A DNA stretch of 64,000 nt from Coptis chinensis (Eukaryota; Streptophyta; Magnoliopsida; Ranunculales; Ranunculaceae), in NCBI GenBank assembly GCA_015680905.1, contig CM027379.1, forward strand, positions 91,411,501-91,475,500, read 5' to 3'. The translations under genes were made by a program, and so were the position numbers. Below are positions 21,550 to 34,158 of this stretch, in pieces (positions within the stretch are counted from its first letter, which is position 1; each line of letters begins with the position of its first letter). The notes under the pieces are model-generated. The model was not told the DNA's origin. It saw only the letters and a list, made by a program, of their open reading frames with translations, and did no database searches.

Positions 21550-22690
21550 TGGTGTTCACGATTTTGTTTAGAAATCATACCTTTTATCAGCTGTGATATC
21601 TCTGAGAATCCAAGCTCTACGAATCAGCAATCTCTTGATCTTCTGTTGTATTCCTATCTTGGAATGGACATTGTGTGGGCAACAATCTACCAGCCCCTTC
21701 TTTCTCTCTTGGCCTCTCTTGAGCAATCACTGAATAATCCGGCCAAGAGAAAAGGGTTTCTTTATATATAGGCTACAACAGGGACTATGAGGAGAAATTT
21801 GGGTTAGGTCTCCTGACGGGCTTGGGCTTCCCATGTTCGCCCAGAACACACGGCCCAAGTCCGTCAACAAATGGCTTATTCCACTAAAGGCCATTGTTGC
21901 ACTACCGTCCTAATCCCAAATTATGTGTATTACGGTTATGGGCTCCATATTATATACTCGTTGATCTCCCCGTGTTAAGATATCGAATGCCCGTTGATTA
22001 AGTCAAGTTACTGACAACCACATTAATCAACTTCTTATGTCCTTGAGTACCACTCAACCTCATTGTCATGTCGGATTAAATCCACCTACAGGGTTTACAT
22101 GACAATCCTTATGAGCTCCTCAAGGGGACATCATCAACCCAACTTCTTGCGGGTCACGGATTCCTTCTATAATCAACAGCACACCTTACATACAATGTTA
22201 TTACCCAAACTATCGAGTTTGTTGATCCACAAATGAATCTCACTCATTGATGATTTAAGCAATGTACAATACACGTAAGTGCCCATTATTATATTCGGAT
22301 TAAGAGGAAAAACATCCATAATAACAGAGGTGTTTGTTCTCTTATATAGTAAGTATAAAGAGAAACAACCTTACTTGGTCCTATTCAATACACACAAAGT
22401 GTACTAGTGTAATCCTGTAGTCAAGAGAGACTAATACCAGATTATACTACAACCATACCAATGGTTTGTCCAAATCCATCTAGGTTGTGAACGTTTACTT
22501 ATACTTTATAAGGTAGTGAAGATATGATCTTCTGTGTGTCACCACACACCATATCATCTACAACATAAAGTATTAGACGCATGCATATAACTAATAACAT
22601 ATATAATATGCATAAAATTTTCCCATATGATTCTCATTCAAAATATAAAGAATTAGAGTTAATACAAAAGTAATACTTTTAGTATATAAC
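21550..22690 (-). repeat. Probable copia LTR-like sequence, minus strand
   Basis: Read on the minus strand, the block runs from AT-rich upstream DNA through a GTGTGTGGTGACACACAG palindrome (about 22535-22550), TGATGTCCCCTTGAGGAGCT (about 22115-22135) and CCTATATATAAAG, a good TATA box (about 21755-21770), to an A-rich leader. The TGTCCCCTTGAGGAGCTC segment resembles copia LTRs I know from several eudicots. Exact ends, target duplications and a partner LTR were not found, so element membership is uncertain. Confidence 0.4.
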
Positions 22691-23039
22691 CCTATCAAAG
22701 CAAAATATCATTAATTGTCCATGGGACTAATTGGGTTGGCCTGAGCAAGTTCCCAGTGCTATGGCCAGTTTAGGGAATGACTCCATACTTCCAAGCTCTT
22801 GGTCTTATTTGCACAATGTCAAGTGGAGGGAAAAAAAATTCCACTATATCAATCAAAAGTACAAGAGTCAGAGACGCTTACAAATGATAACCAATCCTAA
22901 GTTATCAAGACCGCCAACCCTCTTGCCTCTTTCAATCAATGCCTCACACGTTGATTCACACCAACTCTCTTCTTGCAGTCGCAGCAAGAAGAATCACCAA
23001 TGAACAACTCCAAATTAAATTGATATGGGAGATTTCACT

Positions 23040-23638
23040 AGGAAGTCATACCTCAACCTAGTTACTCTCTATCCCAAATGACTTCTCTTGGAGATCACAC
23101 AAAAGAAGTCACCCACTCAAGACTTTGGTAGTTATCACAACAAACTTCAATAGAGCAATAAAGGCTACTACTTAATCTATAAGCAATCAATAGCAAGCAA
23201 TAAGTATGAAAGTAAATTCAAAGAGACACAAAGATTTAAGGTGGTTCGGTAAATGTTACCTACATGCACACAAGAGCCAAGTTTCCTATATAGTAAAGAT
23301 TGGAGAGTTTACAAGAGTTAACTAGAATCAAAACTAAGCAACCTCACTCAAACCCTAGCTCAATAGAACTCCTACAATTTCTGTAAAAATGAATCTCTCA
23401 AAGTTATCTCAACCCTAACCATAAGTTTCCTTTTATATGTGGGGAGAAAATTTAGTAGTGAAAGTGGGCTTGGGCTTTAGACTGAAATTTCAACAAACTA
23501 TTGAAATTCCGGAATATCTCAAATAGGAGTGGGTTTGGCCAATGCCCACAAGTCATGGGATCAACTACGACACGGTACGGTCGTTTAAGCATGTTGGTCG
23601 GACACCGGAGCGAAGCTTGACGGTTCCATAACCCAACA
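23040..23638 (-). repeat. Copia 2 3' LTR (minus strand), outer end approximate
   Basis: On the minus strand a purine tract, AAGTGGGAGA (23640-23650), is followed by TGTTGGGTTATGG at 23638, the usual copia junction of polypurine tract and LTR. Inside are a TATA-like ATATAAAAGG (about 23430-23442) and the downstream ACCGAACCACCTTAAAT segment (about 23236-23252), typical of copia LTR R/U5 regions. The left boundary is uncertain. The open frame at 22731-23003 nearby has no recognisable product. Confidence 0.55.
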
Positions 23639-23752
23639 ATCTCCCACTTGGAACCTTCGAGATTCTACATGCATGCATATCACATCTCAATTATAACAAC
23701 TCCATCCAATTCCAATTTACTAATAAAACACTTAGCTCATCCAGCATGGTCT

Positions 23753-24480
23753 TCAAGCAAGAAGACCCGACGAAGTTGAACACTTCAACTTCATCTTCAC
23801 AACACCCTTACCATGACATAGACATGTCTCCGTGGTACTCCATGAATAACATAATATCCATTTTACCGCTTCCCAATGATGTTTGCCAAAGTTAGCAATA
23901 AACCTCCAAGCAACTCCTACTGCATGGGATATATCCGGGTGCGTGCAAACTATGTACCACTGCCTAGGGGCTTGTTGGAAACCATACAAGCTCTTTCTCA
24001 GTTTGCGCACCATATTTTCTCTATCCTTCCGTAGGAAACCCAACAGTTGTCACGTGTAAATCTCCTCAACATGGTCACAATAGAAGTGAGCAGTTTTCAC
24101 ATCTAACTACTTAAGATTTAAACCTTCCGCTACAACAATACTAAACACTGACTGAAAAGTATTTGGGGAGAATATCACTGCCATATATCTCTTGGAACCA
24201 TCATGTTCCTTCTTGACTCGATACACCCATTTGCTATGTAGAGTCATGTTCTTGGGTACTTTGGCCAACTCCCAAGTGACACTAGAAACGAGGGACTTCA
24301 TCTCATCGAACATAACAAGCTCCCACTTGCTAGCATCACCAACCTCCAATGCTGCATCATAGGAAAGAGGTTCACTTTCATCAGTAAATAAATAGGTGGA
24401 TGGAGGATACTACATGCTCGGTACAGTTTGCCTGGATAACCTCGTTAGTGCATGAGGTGGAGATAGACTTGGTGGCGTAG
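23753..24480 (-). pseudogene. Copia 2 reverse transcriptase region
   Basis: The minus strand shows WELVMFDEMKSLVSSVTWEL, then LAKVPKNMTLHSKWVYRVKK, the start of copia reverse transcriptase. Further on comes VRKLRKSLYGFQQAPRQWY, then the HPDISHAVGV and HWEAVKWIL motifs of the RT/RNase H boundary. The domain is decayed and shorter than a working copy. Confidence 0.8.
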
Positions 24481-25931
24481 TGTCACACCTCGAATTTTGA
24501 CAAAATCAGAAAAACAATATTTGTTCCCAACTTTTCGATTTTTGAGGTGTGATGCACTCTCAACTTCCAAAAACCCAAAAAAATTGTTTGATAAACAAAA
24601 GTCCTCTTCATTACAAAAATTAACAAATATGATTAAGTTACAAATTTCCTCTCAGCAACTCTTTAATTATAATTACAACTGAAAATACAAAATAAACATT
24701 GTCTCAATTAAAATCTATTGCACCTCAAGGGAAAACAAAATATATCCTGTAATGAGACGCTAGCGCAAACCACAAGAAGCAACCAACCTTCTTCAACACT
24801 AATCCTGTCAAGACTTATCAACTGGGTTAATTTTATGAACATACCCGATAAGCAAACATGCAAATCGGGTCAACATTATAAACAATACTGGTATGAGTAG
24901 CTCTAAAATACAAATCATACTTATACACATATATACACAATCAATAAGGCAATTAGTTCCTCCACCGAGGCGCCTTAGCTTCCAATTCAATAATAATAAG
25001 GCATTTAGTTTCTCCACTGAGGCGCCTTAGTTTCAAACCGTACTAAATCAACTACATCTAATAATAAAATAACAAAACTAAAACTTATTCTATACTTACA
25101 CTGGTGTAAGCCTATTCACAGAGTAGGTCACACCGGCATAAATAATCAATTCAACCCACCATTCTACAAAACTATTGTGAATGCAACATAACTTACAATA
25201 AATCATTTATTATAGATTTAACGTACACTTTGATAGATCATCACCATTATTGTTTAAAGTTTCTTCAAGTGTCTTTAGAATCACGTCATCTCTATGTCTT
25301 ACCTAGTTTCCCTGGCTACCACAATCGCTCCTCAACGCCGAACATGTACATCCACATGCCTCCCCTCACGTAATGAACTACTCCATGCGTAATTACCCTA
25401 CGCGGGATATCACATACCAGGTAACCCCTACACGAATGTCATTACGTGGGTACTGCCACTATTCGGCATAAAATATCACGCGTCTCGTTCTAATTTTGCG
25501 AACGAGAAAATCAAGCCACTATTCGGCTACGATTTCCCTACACATGGGTCAATCAACATCTCATACCCCTACACAAGGGCCAATCATATCACATACGCCC
25601 TTCACATGGGCCAAATCACATAAGTTGTGGTAGCTAGGTTCTAGAATTTTTTGTTACGTAATTTATTCAGGTATCATACATTTGTATCTCATAACCATCT
25701 CACTTTATCACGTGCCAAATAAATTATTGCACTAAGCCACAATCCCTTTGGGAATATCTACAAATACTATACTACCTCATCGTAGCATCTCATATATATA
25801 ACGATGAAGCATTTACATTTATTTCTCAAAAATATTGCATTTAATAGATATCCTAACACATGATATCATTTAATAGAACAATAATTACAACATACCACAT
25901 AATGTCACAATTGCTCTAATGTACCGCATAA

Positions 25932-27471
25932 TGATAAGAGCCCAAAACTGTAGTTTTAACCCTGTAACAGACATACTTTTAGACCAATTATGTGAGTAAT
26001 AATTAAGAGTTAACACCGATTCACGTGTTTTTATGCATTTCAGGGCTTCAAAGTCCATTATGTGCGAAATGTGCCACTTTAGCGAGATAAAGGAGCAAAG
26101 GTCGGTTACTAAGGAGTTCCATGATTAAAGGCCAAGATTCAAGAAGACAAAGCCTTTCTAAAGCCCGGGCCAAAAGCTGAAAAGTCGACGCGGCGTAAAA
26201 TGTTACACAAAGTCGTGAGAACTTCCGAAGGCCATATCTTTGGACTCAGACCTCGAAATGGGGCCTACCTTATGTCAAAACGACCGGCTCGGAAAGAGCT
26301 TTCCAATGGTCTAAGCCGTGATCCAATCAGAGGAGCAGAAGTGGACGAAAAGTCTGTTGAAGCCAACTGCAGCTGAAGAGGCTTTTTGAATTTGAAAAGA
26401 ATTGGGTTTTGGCCGATTCTCGGCCCAAAACATGGCTCCAAGCCCATGCACGATTTTTGGATCTGAAAGTATAAAAACAAAAGCTTAGATCTTTGTTAAA
26501 AGTAGATTTTTTAGTAGAGAATAGTAGATTTTTAGGTTAGAAAATAAAGGAGCTTAGAATAGAAAGTAGCAATTAGAATAGCTTCTAGATCTAGATTTAA
26601 TTGTTTTAATTAAGTTTAATTTCAAATCCAATTCTTGTTTTAGATTAAACTATTAGAATCATTACTCTTAATTAGTTTGATTAATAAAATAGCTAGTTGT
26701 TAAATTTCGATTATTGTCATTTACATTTGTGTTAGATCCGATTCATTTACTACTTGTTATTCAATTCTTAGTTATTAATTAGATTTTAATTATTGTTTAA
26801 TTTAGATTAGTAAATTTCAATTCTTTATATCATGTTTAGTTTAACTTTAATCGAAATGATTTAGTAATGATTCTCGGCTAAATCTCCATTAGAGGGGTTG
26901 AGAAGCCTTGATGAAAGCTTGATTCCGAACTATTGTAGAATCGCCGTAATTTTCTTTCCACTCTAGAAATGATTAGTTCACCATGAGAATGGGTTTAATC
27001 GTTCACATGCTAGTTATGAATTGGTAGGAATGCCATGTGTAATTAGGGATTAGGAAGAACCAATTGTTCTGCAAAGCAGTTCAATTCGGATTACAACGAT
27101 TCGTCGTTAATAGGATTAAGTCGAGTTAAGGTGGAATCAATCCCCCTCTAACTCCTTATCATCAAATCAATGTAGCATTCCCTTAGTTATTTTGATAACC
27201 GACTAGTTGCATCTTGTGGGTAGTTGCATCGTAGTCTAGTTGCCTTTTCGTAAATCTCTCATTAGACCTTAAGTAGAGTAATTACACGTGATAACATAGC
27301 ATGCGGAAGGACTAGGAGTGGAACGAATCACTCTACTCCACTATATCTCATAGGATTGAGAGTAGAAATCTTTGATAGAATAGGCATCATAAGCTAGTTT
27401 TAGTTTTACTTGCGTTTGTAAGTTTCATCGCTTTATTTCGTAGGTAAAACTATTAATTTTATCATTAATCA
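25932..27471 (+). repeat. Element A 5' LTR
   Basis: TGATAAGAGCCCAAAACTGT start, TTAATCA end, followed two bases later by the primer-binding site. It includes GAAAGTATAAAAACAAAAGC (26465-26484), a TATA-like promoter region conserved in the 3' LTR. Confidence 0.9.
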
Positions 27472-27473
27472 AA

Positions 27474-27492
27474 TGGCGCCGCTGCCATCTTA
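27474..27492 (+). other. Element A primer-binding site
   Basis: TGGCGCCGCTGCCATCTTA lies two bases after the LTR. The first 13 bases match the complement of the plant tRNA-Asp 3' end (TGGCGCCGTTGCC) except at one position, the primer used by Athila. The rest does not match. Elements B and C share the same site. Confidence 0.7.
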
Positions 27493-27958
27493 GTTGCACT
27501 TTTGCATTGTTTTCGTAGTGTAAATACTTTTCTTAAAAGTCCCATTTCACCCACCCACCCGTGTTTGATTCATACTGTGGCTTTCCGTTTCATCGTTGAA
27601 AAATTTCAGCGAGAAATTACACTGAAGCCCAGCCAGCTCGGAAGGAGCGCACTAGCCCTAGCTATGAACAATCGAACACCGACCACGCTACTATCTTCTA
27701 ATGACCAGCGCCCTTAGCAAATTTTTCCGGATTTCGACAGTTTTGATTCAAACTTTGATTTTTCATATTTTTCAGTGTTCTAACTTGTTATACACACTGA
27801 ACACGCGTAAACAAGACGCTATTCATAAGCTTAAGCAAGGACGCTTGTCGTTATTCCTTTCTTCTACACCTCGCGATCTCTCCGTAGAGGTTTATACTAG
27901 TATATCGAGAATTGTTTGGAGTGTTGATGTGTTTAGCTAAGTTTGGTTTTAGCCTTGT
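27493..27958 (+). other. Element A leader
   Basis: Non-coding leader between primer-binding site and gag. It carries AGCGCACTAG-type sequence in place of the clear GCGCTC tandem repeats seen in the leaders of elements B and C. Short open frames (27502-27717, 27701-27940) have no recognisable product. Confidence 0.5.
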
Positions 27959-30900
27959 ATGAGATTAAGGTCTAGCCGAACAAAACACGTAAGCGTAATT
28001 ACACAACAACGTCAACAAACAAGTCTATCTAGTATACCACCCACTACACCTCTAGCTACTATTTCACACACATCACGACACAATGCCCGGCGAAGAAGAG
28101 ACTCCTCTCGACTTCTACAAAGCCTTGAGCGATAGCCCCAAATCTTGCATCGTTCTAGTAGACCCGATTAAGGATTTCGAATCCCCCAAATATTTTAATT
28201 TGTTACCCGCTTTTCATGGATTAGACCATGAAAAACCTTATCGGCTTTACGCGTAGGGATTGAACAAGTCCTAACAAGATTCCACCATCCTACGGTTGGT
28301 GCGGAACAAATTAAACTCGGGGTATTCCCTTTCACCTTAGCCCGATAAGGCGGCGTCTTGGTTAACGCCCAAACGCCTAATTACGTGGACTCGTGGGCTA
28401 AACTTGTTCAACTGTTTATGGAACATTTTTACCCACCCCTAAAGACGGATGAGATGCTTTCCAAGATTCATTTCTTTCGACAAAATCCTCATGAATCATT
28501 TTCGTGAGGCTTGGAATCGTTTCACCGATCTCCTTATAGAGTGTCCACATCATAATTTAGCGAAAGACACGTTAGTTAGGTGCCTTTTTCAAAGGACTTC
28601 TACACCACCATAAAGAAGTCCTAGACATAATGAATGGGGTAGTTTCTTAAGTAAAGGAGCCTCGAGGCATATAAATTTTTGGAAGATCGGACTAAAGCGT
28701 AATAATAATGGGGGGTAGTGACGATTACTCCGCTCGCTAGTTCTTCTTCAACAGTTAAGGCTACCAAGATGTTTGAGGTTAAATCAGATCCCGAGCTTAA
28801 AACTCTAATTGAATCCCTCACAAAAAGGTAGAGGCCATTTCAGTACAACAAAAGCCAATCCCAATCATGAATGTAAATTCAAATCCATGTAGTTTCTGTT
28901 GGAGCCCCGAGCATCCCGACTCACACCGTCCCTATTGCCTATGAAACAGGCTTGTTCCATTAATAGTGAACCTAACCCCATGGAGACAAAATCCCAACTT
29001 CGGTTGGAGAAATAACCAAAACGCGTCACACCTCGAAGTACAATAATCAATATGTTAGGCCTACGCCGCGGCTTTAACCAAGCCCCACTACGACAAGGAC
29101 GAGGGGTCGGGGTAATTTAATAATTATAACAACCAAGTGCAACCTCGACAAGGTCAAGCACAAGGTCAAGGTAGTTATAATAATTATAATGCTAATAGAG
29201 GTATCGTTCCGGTAAATAATAACTATCAAAATCCACCCATAAATAATTCACGTGAAATAGTTCCAGTCACACCACCCGTGACTACTACACCCACACAACC
29301 GGATCGTCTTGACACCTTCATACAAGTGAGCCAAAAACTTTTCCAAACCATGGCTCAATCTAACCAACAACTTCTACAATCCGTTAATAATTTTACCCAA
29401 CAGTTGGCTCAAAATAAAGCCCAACCCAAAGGTGTGTTTTCAAGTCACGAAATACCTAATCCCAAAACAACAAATACAGCCTTTGAGGTAACCGATAATA
29501 CTAGTAAGGAACATGAAAATGTAGGTGAGCTAAAGGCCATCACCACTCTCCGTTCTGGCAGAGTGGTTGATAACAAAGTAACTATGCCTATAGTTACCCC
29601 ACCAGTAGCCCCTACACCTGCTATATTACTAGATACCGAAATAGAAACCAAAGAGCCTATCAACGTAGAGGTACCAGTTACAACACAACCTAAGAAACAG
29701 GAAGCCACGGTTAAACATCCAGGTAATACCATTGCTAAATATAAACAGAAACCGCCGTTTCCACAAAAATTAGCCGTGTTAACTAGGGATACAAATTATG
29801 AGGAGATTAGGGATGTTTTCAAGAATCTAACTATAAACCTTCCCTTCCTCGAAGCTATAAAAAAGCTACCACACCATGCTAAGTTTCTTAAGGAATTGTG
29901 TACTACTAGGCGTAAGACCAATATACCAAAAGACGCCTTTTTAACAGAACAATTCCCAACTCTATCTTAACATAATGGAATTGTTAAGTACAAGGACCAC
30001 GGTTAGCCCCATCGTATAATGCACCTTAGGAGATTCTTATCTGACGACCGCGTTATTAGACACGGGGGCTAGTGTTAACTTACTCCCGTTTTACTTGTAT
30101 AGACAAATAGGTCTAGGCGAGATGCAACCCACTAAAATGGCGTTGCAATTAGTCGATCGGTCTATTAAGTATCCTAAGGGTGTCGTCCGAAAATGTTCTC
30201 GGTAAAAATTTAGGATTTTTACTATCCGCTGATTTTGTCATCCTCGATCTGACGTCGTTAACAACTCTGTCCCGATCATCTTAGGGCGTCCCTTTTCGGC
30301 AACCCGCCAATGCGCTCATTAATTGCGCGATGGTTCAATGTCCATGTCTTTTGGCCATCTTGTTGTTGAAGTCAATGTTTTAAAACAAAGACCACGCATT
30401 ACCGATTAGTCTATGGATGGAGAGGTTAGCATGATCGAGAGCTTTGCTCGAGATTATTTCAACAACACGTTCCCGGATAATCATATACCCAAATTTCTTT
30501 CCTTTGGAAGTTCAGACTCCAACATTTCCATCCCTACACTAGTCGATACACATATTACGGATGAGGATGAGATAGATGACTTTCTCAAAGATGTAGAGGA
30601 CTATCATAGTAACGAGGATATGACCAATCTAGATGAGCTATTCGATGAGTTTCTTAGAGCAGGTGATGATTCACCCTATCAAGAACTACTTTGCACAACA
30701 TCCTCCTCGACCCCCTCCTTCCACCCTTTGAAAGGAATCTCGAGTTTGCACTCGATCCTTTTGTTTCTCTTGTGCTCCATAATTTTTTAAATCCACCTAG
30801 TAAACAAATACTTCAGAAGGACAACCCATTTGACACCTTCATTTTCAGACTTGAGACAGTCCCTACACACACAATGAATGAGTTTTGTGCTAAAACCACA

Positions 30901-31203
30901 TCCTCATTGTTTACAGGCTGTCTTTCTTTAACTTATCCATATCCACCATATTCTCCACAACCATTCACTTTTCCACACTTATTTACTAGAACACCCACTC
31001 ATTCAAAAATGAAAAAGAAGGTGCATGCTAGGTTACGTAATAGGGTTATCCGACTTCGCTTTCATTTCACTAGGTTGCGTCATAGGAAATATTGGTGCTT
31101 GATTGTGTTTGGATATGTTTTCTGTGATATTTATTTATGGAATGATCCACAACTATTTCGGTTGTTGATATATGGTAAACTGCATGTTCATACATACGTT
31201 TAG
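27959..31203 (+). pseudogene. Element A gag-protease region with conserved C-terminal domain
   Basis: It starts MRLRSSRTK, like element B's MRLRSGRRK. The capsid part shows DFYKAL.DSPKSCIVL, FNLLPAFHGLDHEKPY and the W...LVQLFMEHFYPPLKT block of Athila gag. The longest open part (29137-29970) is Q/N-rich, then LKAITTLRSGRVVD and FKNLTINLPFLEAIKKLPHH, which are Athila gag-protease linker motifs. Protease motifs follow (LLDTGASVNLLP, VILGRPF). After protease, where reverse transcriptase is expected, comes an acidic segment (DEDEIDDFLKDVEDY) and an arginine-rich, then hydrophobic, C-terminal domain ending FRLLIYGKLH. Broken in several places. Confidence 0.8.
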
Positions 31204-32150
31204 ATAAAGTCTCGAGTATCTGACTATAAATGACTCAACTTTTGTGTTTGGTGCATTTCATTTCATTTCCATATATTGGTGAGTGCACCATTAAGGTAAC
31301 CGGGCCCTCTCTATGGAGTGTGTGGCTGTAAGTACCGGATCCTAAGTCCATGTTTAAACATAATTTACGTTTTCCACTCTTGCATGTGTTCTCGGATTTT
31401 TGAGTCATGTTTCTCTATGGGGTGAATTATGTCCTTCTTGTTTATTGTTTTCTTTTTAAAATTAAAAATAAATATATATATATATATTAAAGAATAAACA
31501 TAGTAATATAGGAAGTCTCGGGAATCTGACTTTAAAAGACCCACTGCTAAAAACAAATTTTCTAAGCTTCGTTGTAAAAAATTTATTTGGGGGTGGGGTG
31601 TTCATGTTTCCGTCCTAGAATGTTTATGTCCCATTACAGTTGCTTAGGTCGTTTAATTGTATTACGATTCGGGTTGATATAATCCATGATTTTAGAGTCC
31701 AATTGTTCGCATAACGTATGTCATGCACGCACTTCGAGGCGTTTTACACTATCTTATATGTCATCCATGGTCGGAATAGAGTGTTTTATGGATCATTGGA
31801 TTGGAAATTCTCTCCTGATCATTTCCATATCTCATTCGCAAAAATCGGACCGGTAACGAAGCGGCAATTTTGATTTGAAGTTTTGCGAAAAATCGAAAAA
31901 AATCAAAAATTTCAATTTGGGCTTGGGCCCAACCCGCGCCCACCGGCAGCGCACCCGCGCCCTTACCTTAGCCCAACAGTACTTCATCTTCCACAAACCG
32001 CCATTAACGCCCAAAAGCTCCAAAACCACAAAAATTCGAATTTCGGTGCTGCCGCGCCACCACTCCACCACCACCACTGTTTGCTACAGTCGGTCGATTA
32101 AAATCCTACCACCACATCCCATTTAAACCCCCACTACATTCCAAACACCA

Positions 32151-33327
32151 ATGGCTCAACAACGCCGAATTTTGTCGGAGCAAGCTTTTACAGGCGACCA
32201 CTTTGCGCCGTTTTACGGTGACTAAATGATCAGTCGAGACTGGAATAGCTTGTGGTACTCGACTGAAGCCTATTACCACGAGGACTTAGTCCGACGGTTC
32301 TACAATACGAGGGAGTTGGAAGGGACGAGGATTTTTGTTGTGGTGGCGAAGAGGAGGAAGGAAGTGACGACCGGTTGTTAATTTGAGATTCTAGGCATCC
32401 CGCCTAGAATCCATTTGGATGTCATGTTGCAGGAGTCCCAACATAATGGGGTAGAGCCATTGATGAACGAGACAGTTATTGAAGGGAACTAAAATGCGAG
32501 GTCGCATTGTGTTCGTCAGGCTTCCCTTAGGACCAACCAGCTGGCTGCAGCTCAGTGGATTGGTCGGAACGTCCTGGGGAAGGAGAAGGTCAGCGACATC
32601 GGCCTGAACTACCTCCACATCTTATGGATACTCCAGGAGCGGAAGTATGAGTTCTGCATCTTGGAGTTTTTACTTAGCATGATTAGGGGAGTAGGGAAGT
32701 CTGTTGCACCTCTCCCTGTGTTGATAACAAAGATCATGCTGAAGTTGAGAGCAGCTCAGGCGACTGATAGGACGTACATCACCCTACACCGTAACCCTCG
32801 CATCTATAAGGAGTGTGTCCAACGGGTTTGGAGGTTGGCTGAGGATAGAGAAGAAGAAGAAGAGGCTGGTGGAGAGGAGAATGCCGAGGAGGCTGGGGGA
32901 AATCAGAATGCCTCGGAGGATGAGGAGGATTTGACTTGTTTTGATGCGGATGCCTTGGAGAGGTGTTGGTCGACGCTAAGCGCATGGCTGTGATTCATCG
33001 TGGGTACATGCGTTAAGCTCAACACCATCTGCGAAGACCTCCGGACTCGACGAGCAACGATGCATCATAACCGAGATCCGTTACCGCAGAGAGGATGAGA
33101 GGTGGGAATAGATGAGGGCCGAGCTAGAAGCTCGGCCGCCGATTCGGGAAGAGATGCTTACACGATTCCCACCTCACGGGGACTCTCCTTCTGAGGACAC
33201 ACCATCGAGGCACGAGCGTCGTCGCCGAAAGACGAATGGTGCTGGTCCATCAGGAGCTCAGGAGCAGTCTCCGGAACATGTGCCCTCCGCTACCAGTTCC
33301 GGAGTAGTTAGGGATAGCATCGGTTGA
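32151..33327 (+). pseudogene. Element A ORF2: plant-transposon-protein-like domain
   Basis: The region begins MAQQRRILSEQAFTGDHFAP and contains WNSLWYSTEAYYHEDLVRRF, a motif of the 'putative plant transposon protein' domain found in Athila-related ORFs. It continues with AQWIGRNVLGKEKVSDIG, LHILWILQERKYEFCILEFL and PLPVLITKIML, an acidic E-rich stretch (about 32850-32935) and a basic, serine- and proline-rich tail. The role is unknown; in related elements this class is uncharacterised. It is flanked by its own leader and a downstream purine tract (33495-33507). Element B carries the counterpart. Broken. Confidence 0.65.
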
Positions 33328-34158
33328 TGTTTTTATATTTAATTGTAGTTTGATTATTGTTATTTATTTTAATGTAAGTTTTATGTCCGTAATTTGAATT
33401 TTTTGTAGTGAAATGTACTTCAAATGAAAATTTTAATATAATGGGTTATTTTCATTATGCGTGGTTGTTTAATATTGATCCCACCTTCCCAACTTGTTTG
33501 GGGGTGATTTTACCTATTCCAGCATGATTTTTATATAACCCTCATGTTAGAATTTATTGCGAAGTCAAGGTGAAAATATGGCCGTTTAGGCATATATATG
33601 AATAAGTATCATGGTAGGATGAAATCTCAATTAAATAGGTACACTCTATCATAAAATTAACCTTAAAGATACTAGGTTTGAATTAGAATCAAGAAAATGA
33701 GTTGTTTCCGTTTTCGGGTTTGGAAATTTTAGAATTTCTGGAAACTGCTGTAAATACTTTTGGCAACTTCCCGATCCGTTTTAGCAACTTAAAACCTATA
33801 TAAACTTCATATATTCTACACTCACAACTCACACTACACCTAAACTCCATCACTCACCTTTCACTCCCACGATTCCCACGTGTCGGCTCATTTTCCGAGT
33901 TTCATCAACTCCGAAGCAAGACTCAAGGCTTCTACAGAGCGCTTTCGCTTCTCAGTATTTTTTCACATTTTTGTCGAGTGCACTTTCGCTTTTAGATTTG
34001 CTGAGCGACCAGCTCAAACACTGGAAATTCCAATACTCAGAGCGCTTTCAGCTCAATCGAGAGCGCTTTCGCCATACGACTCGTGGACCAGAAAATTTCC
34101 GGTTTTCTCACGGGTAGTATATCGGATCATTCGCAGCTATTCCAGGCGTAATTTTGAG

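Noticed and set aside
22731-23003. 90-codon plus-strand open frame
   Set aside because: No recognisable domain; it lies next to the minus-strand copia 2 LTR and is probably chance.
31832-32126. Overlapping open frames on both strands
   Set aside because: They fall in the GC-richer leader of element A's ORF2 and have no conserved product in element B.
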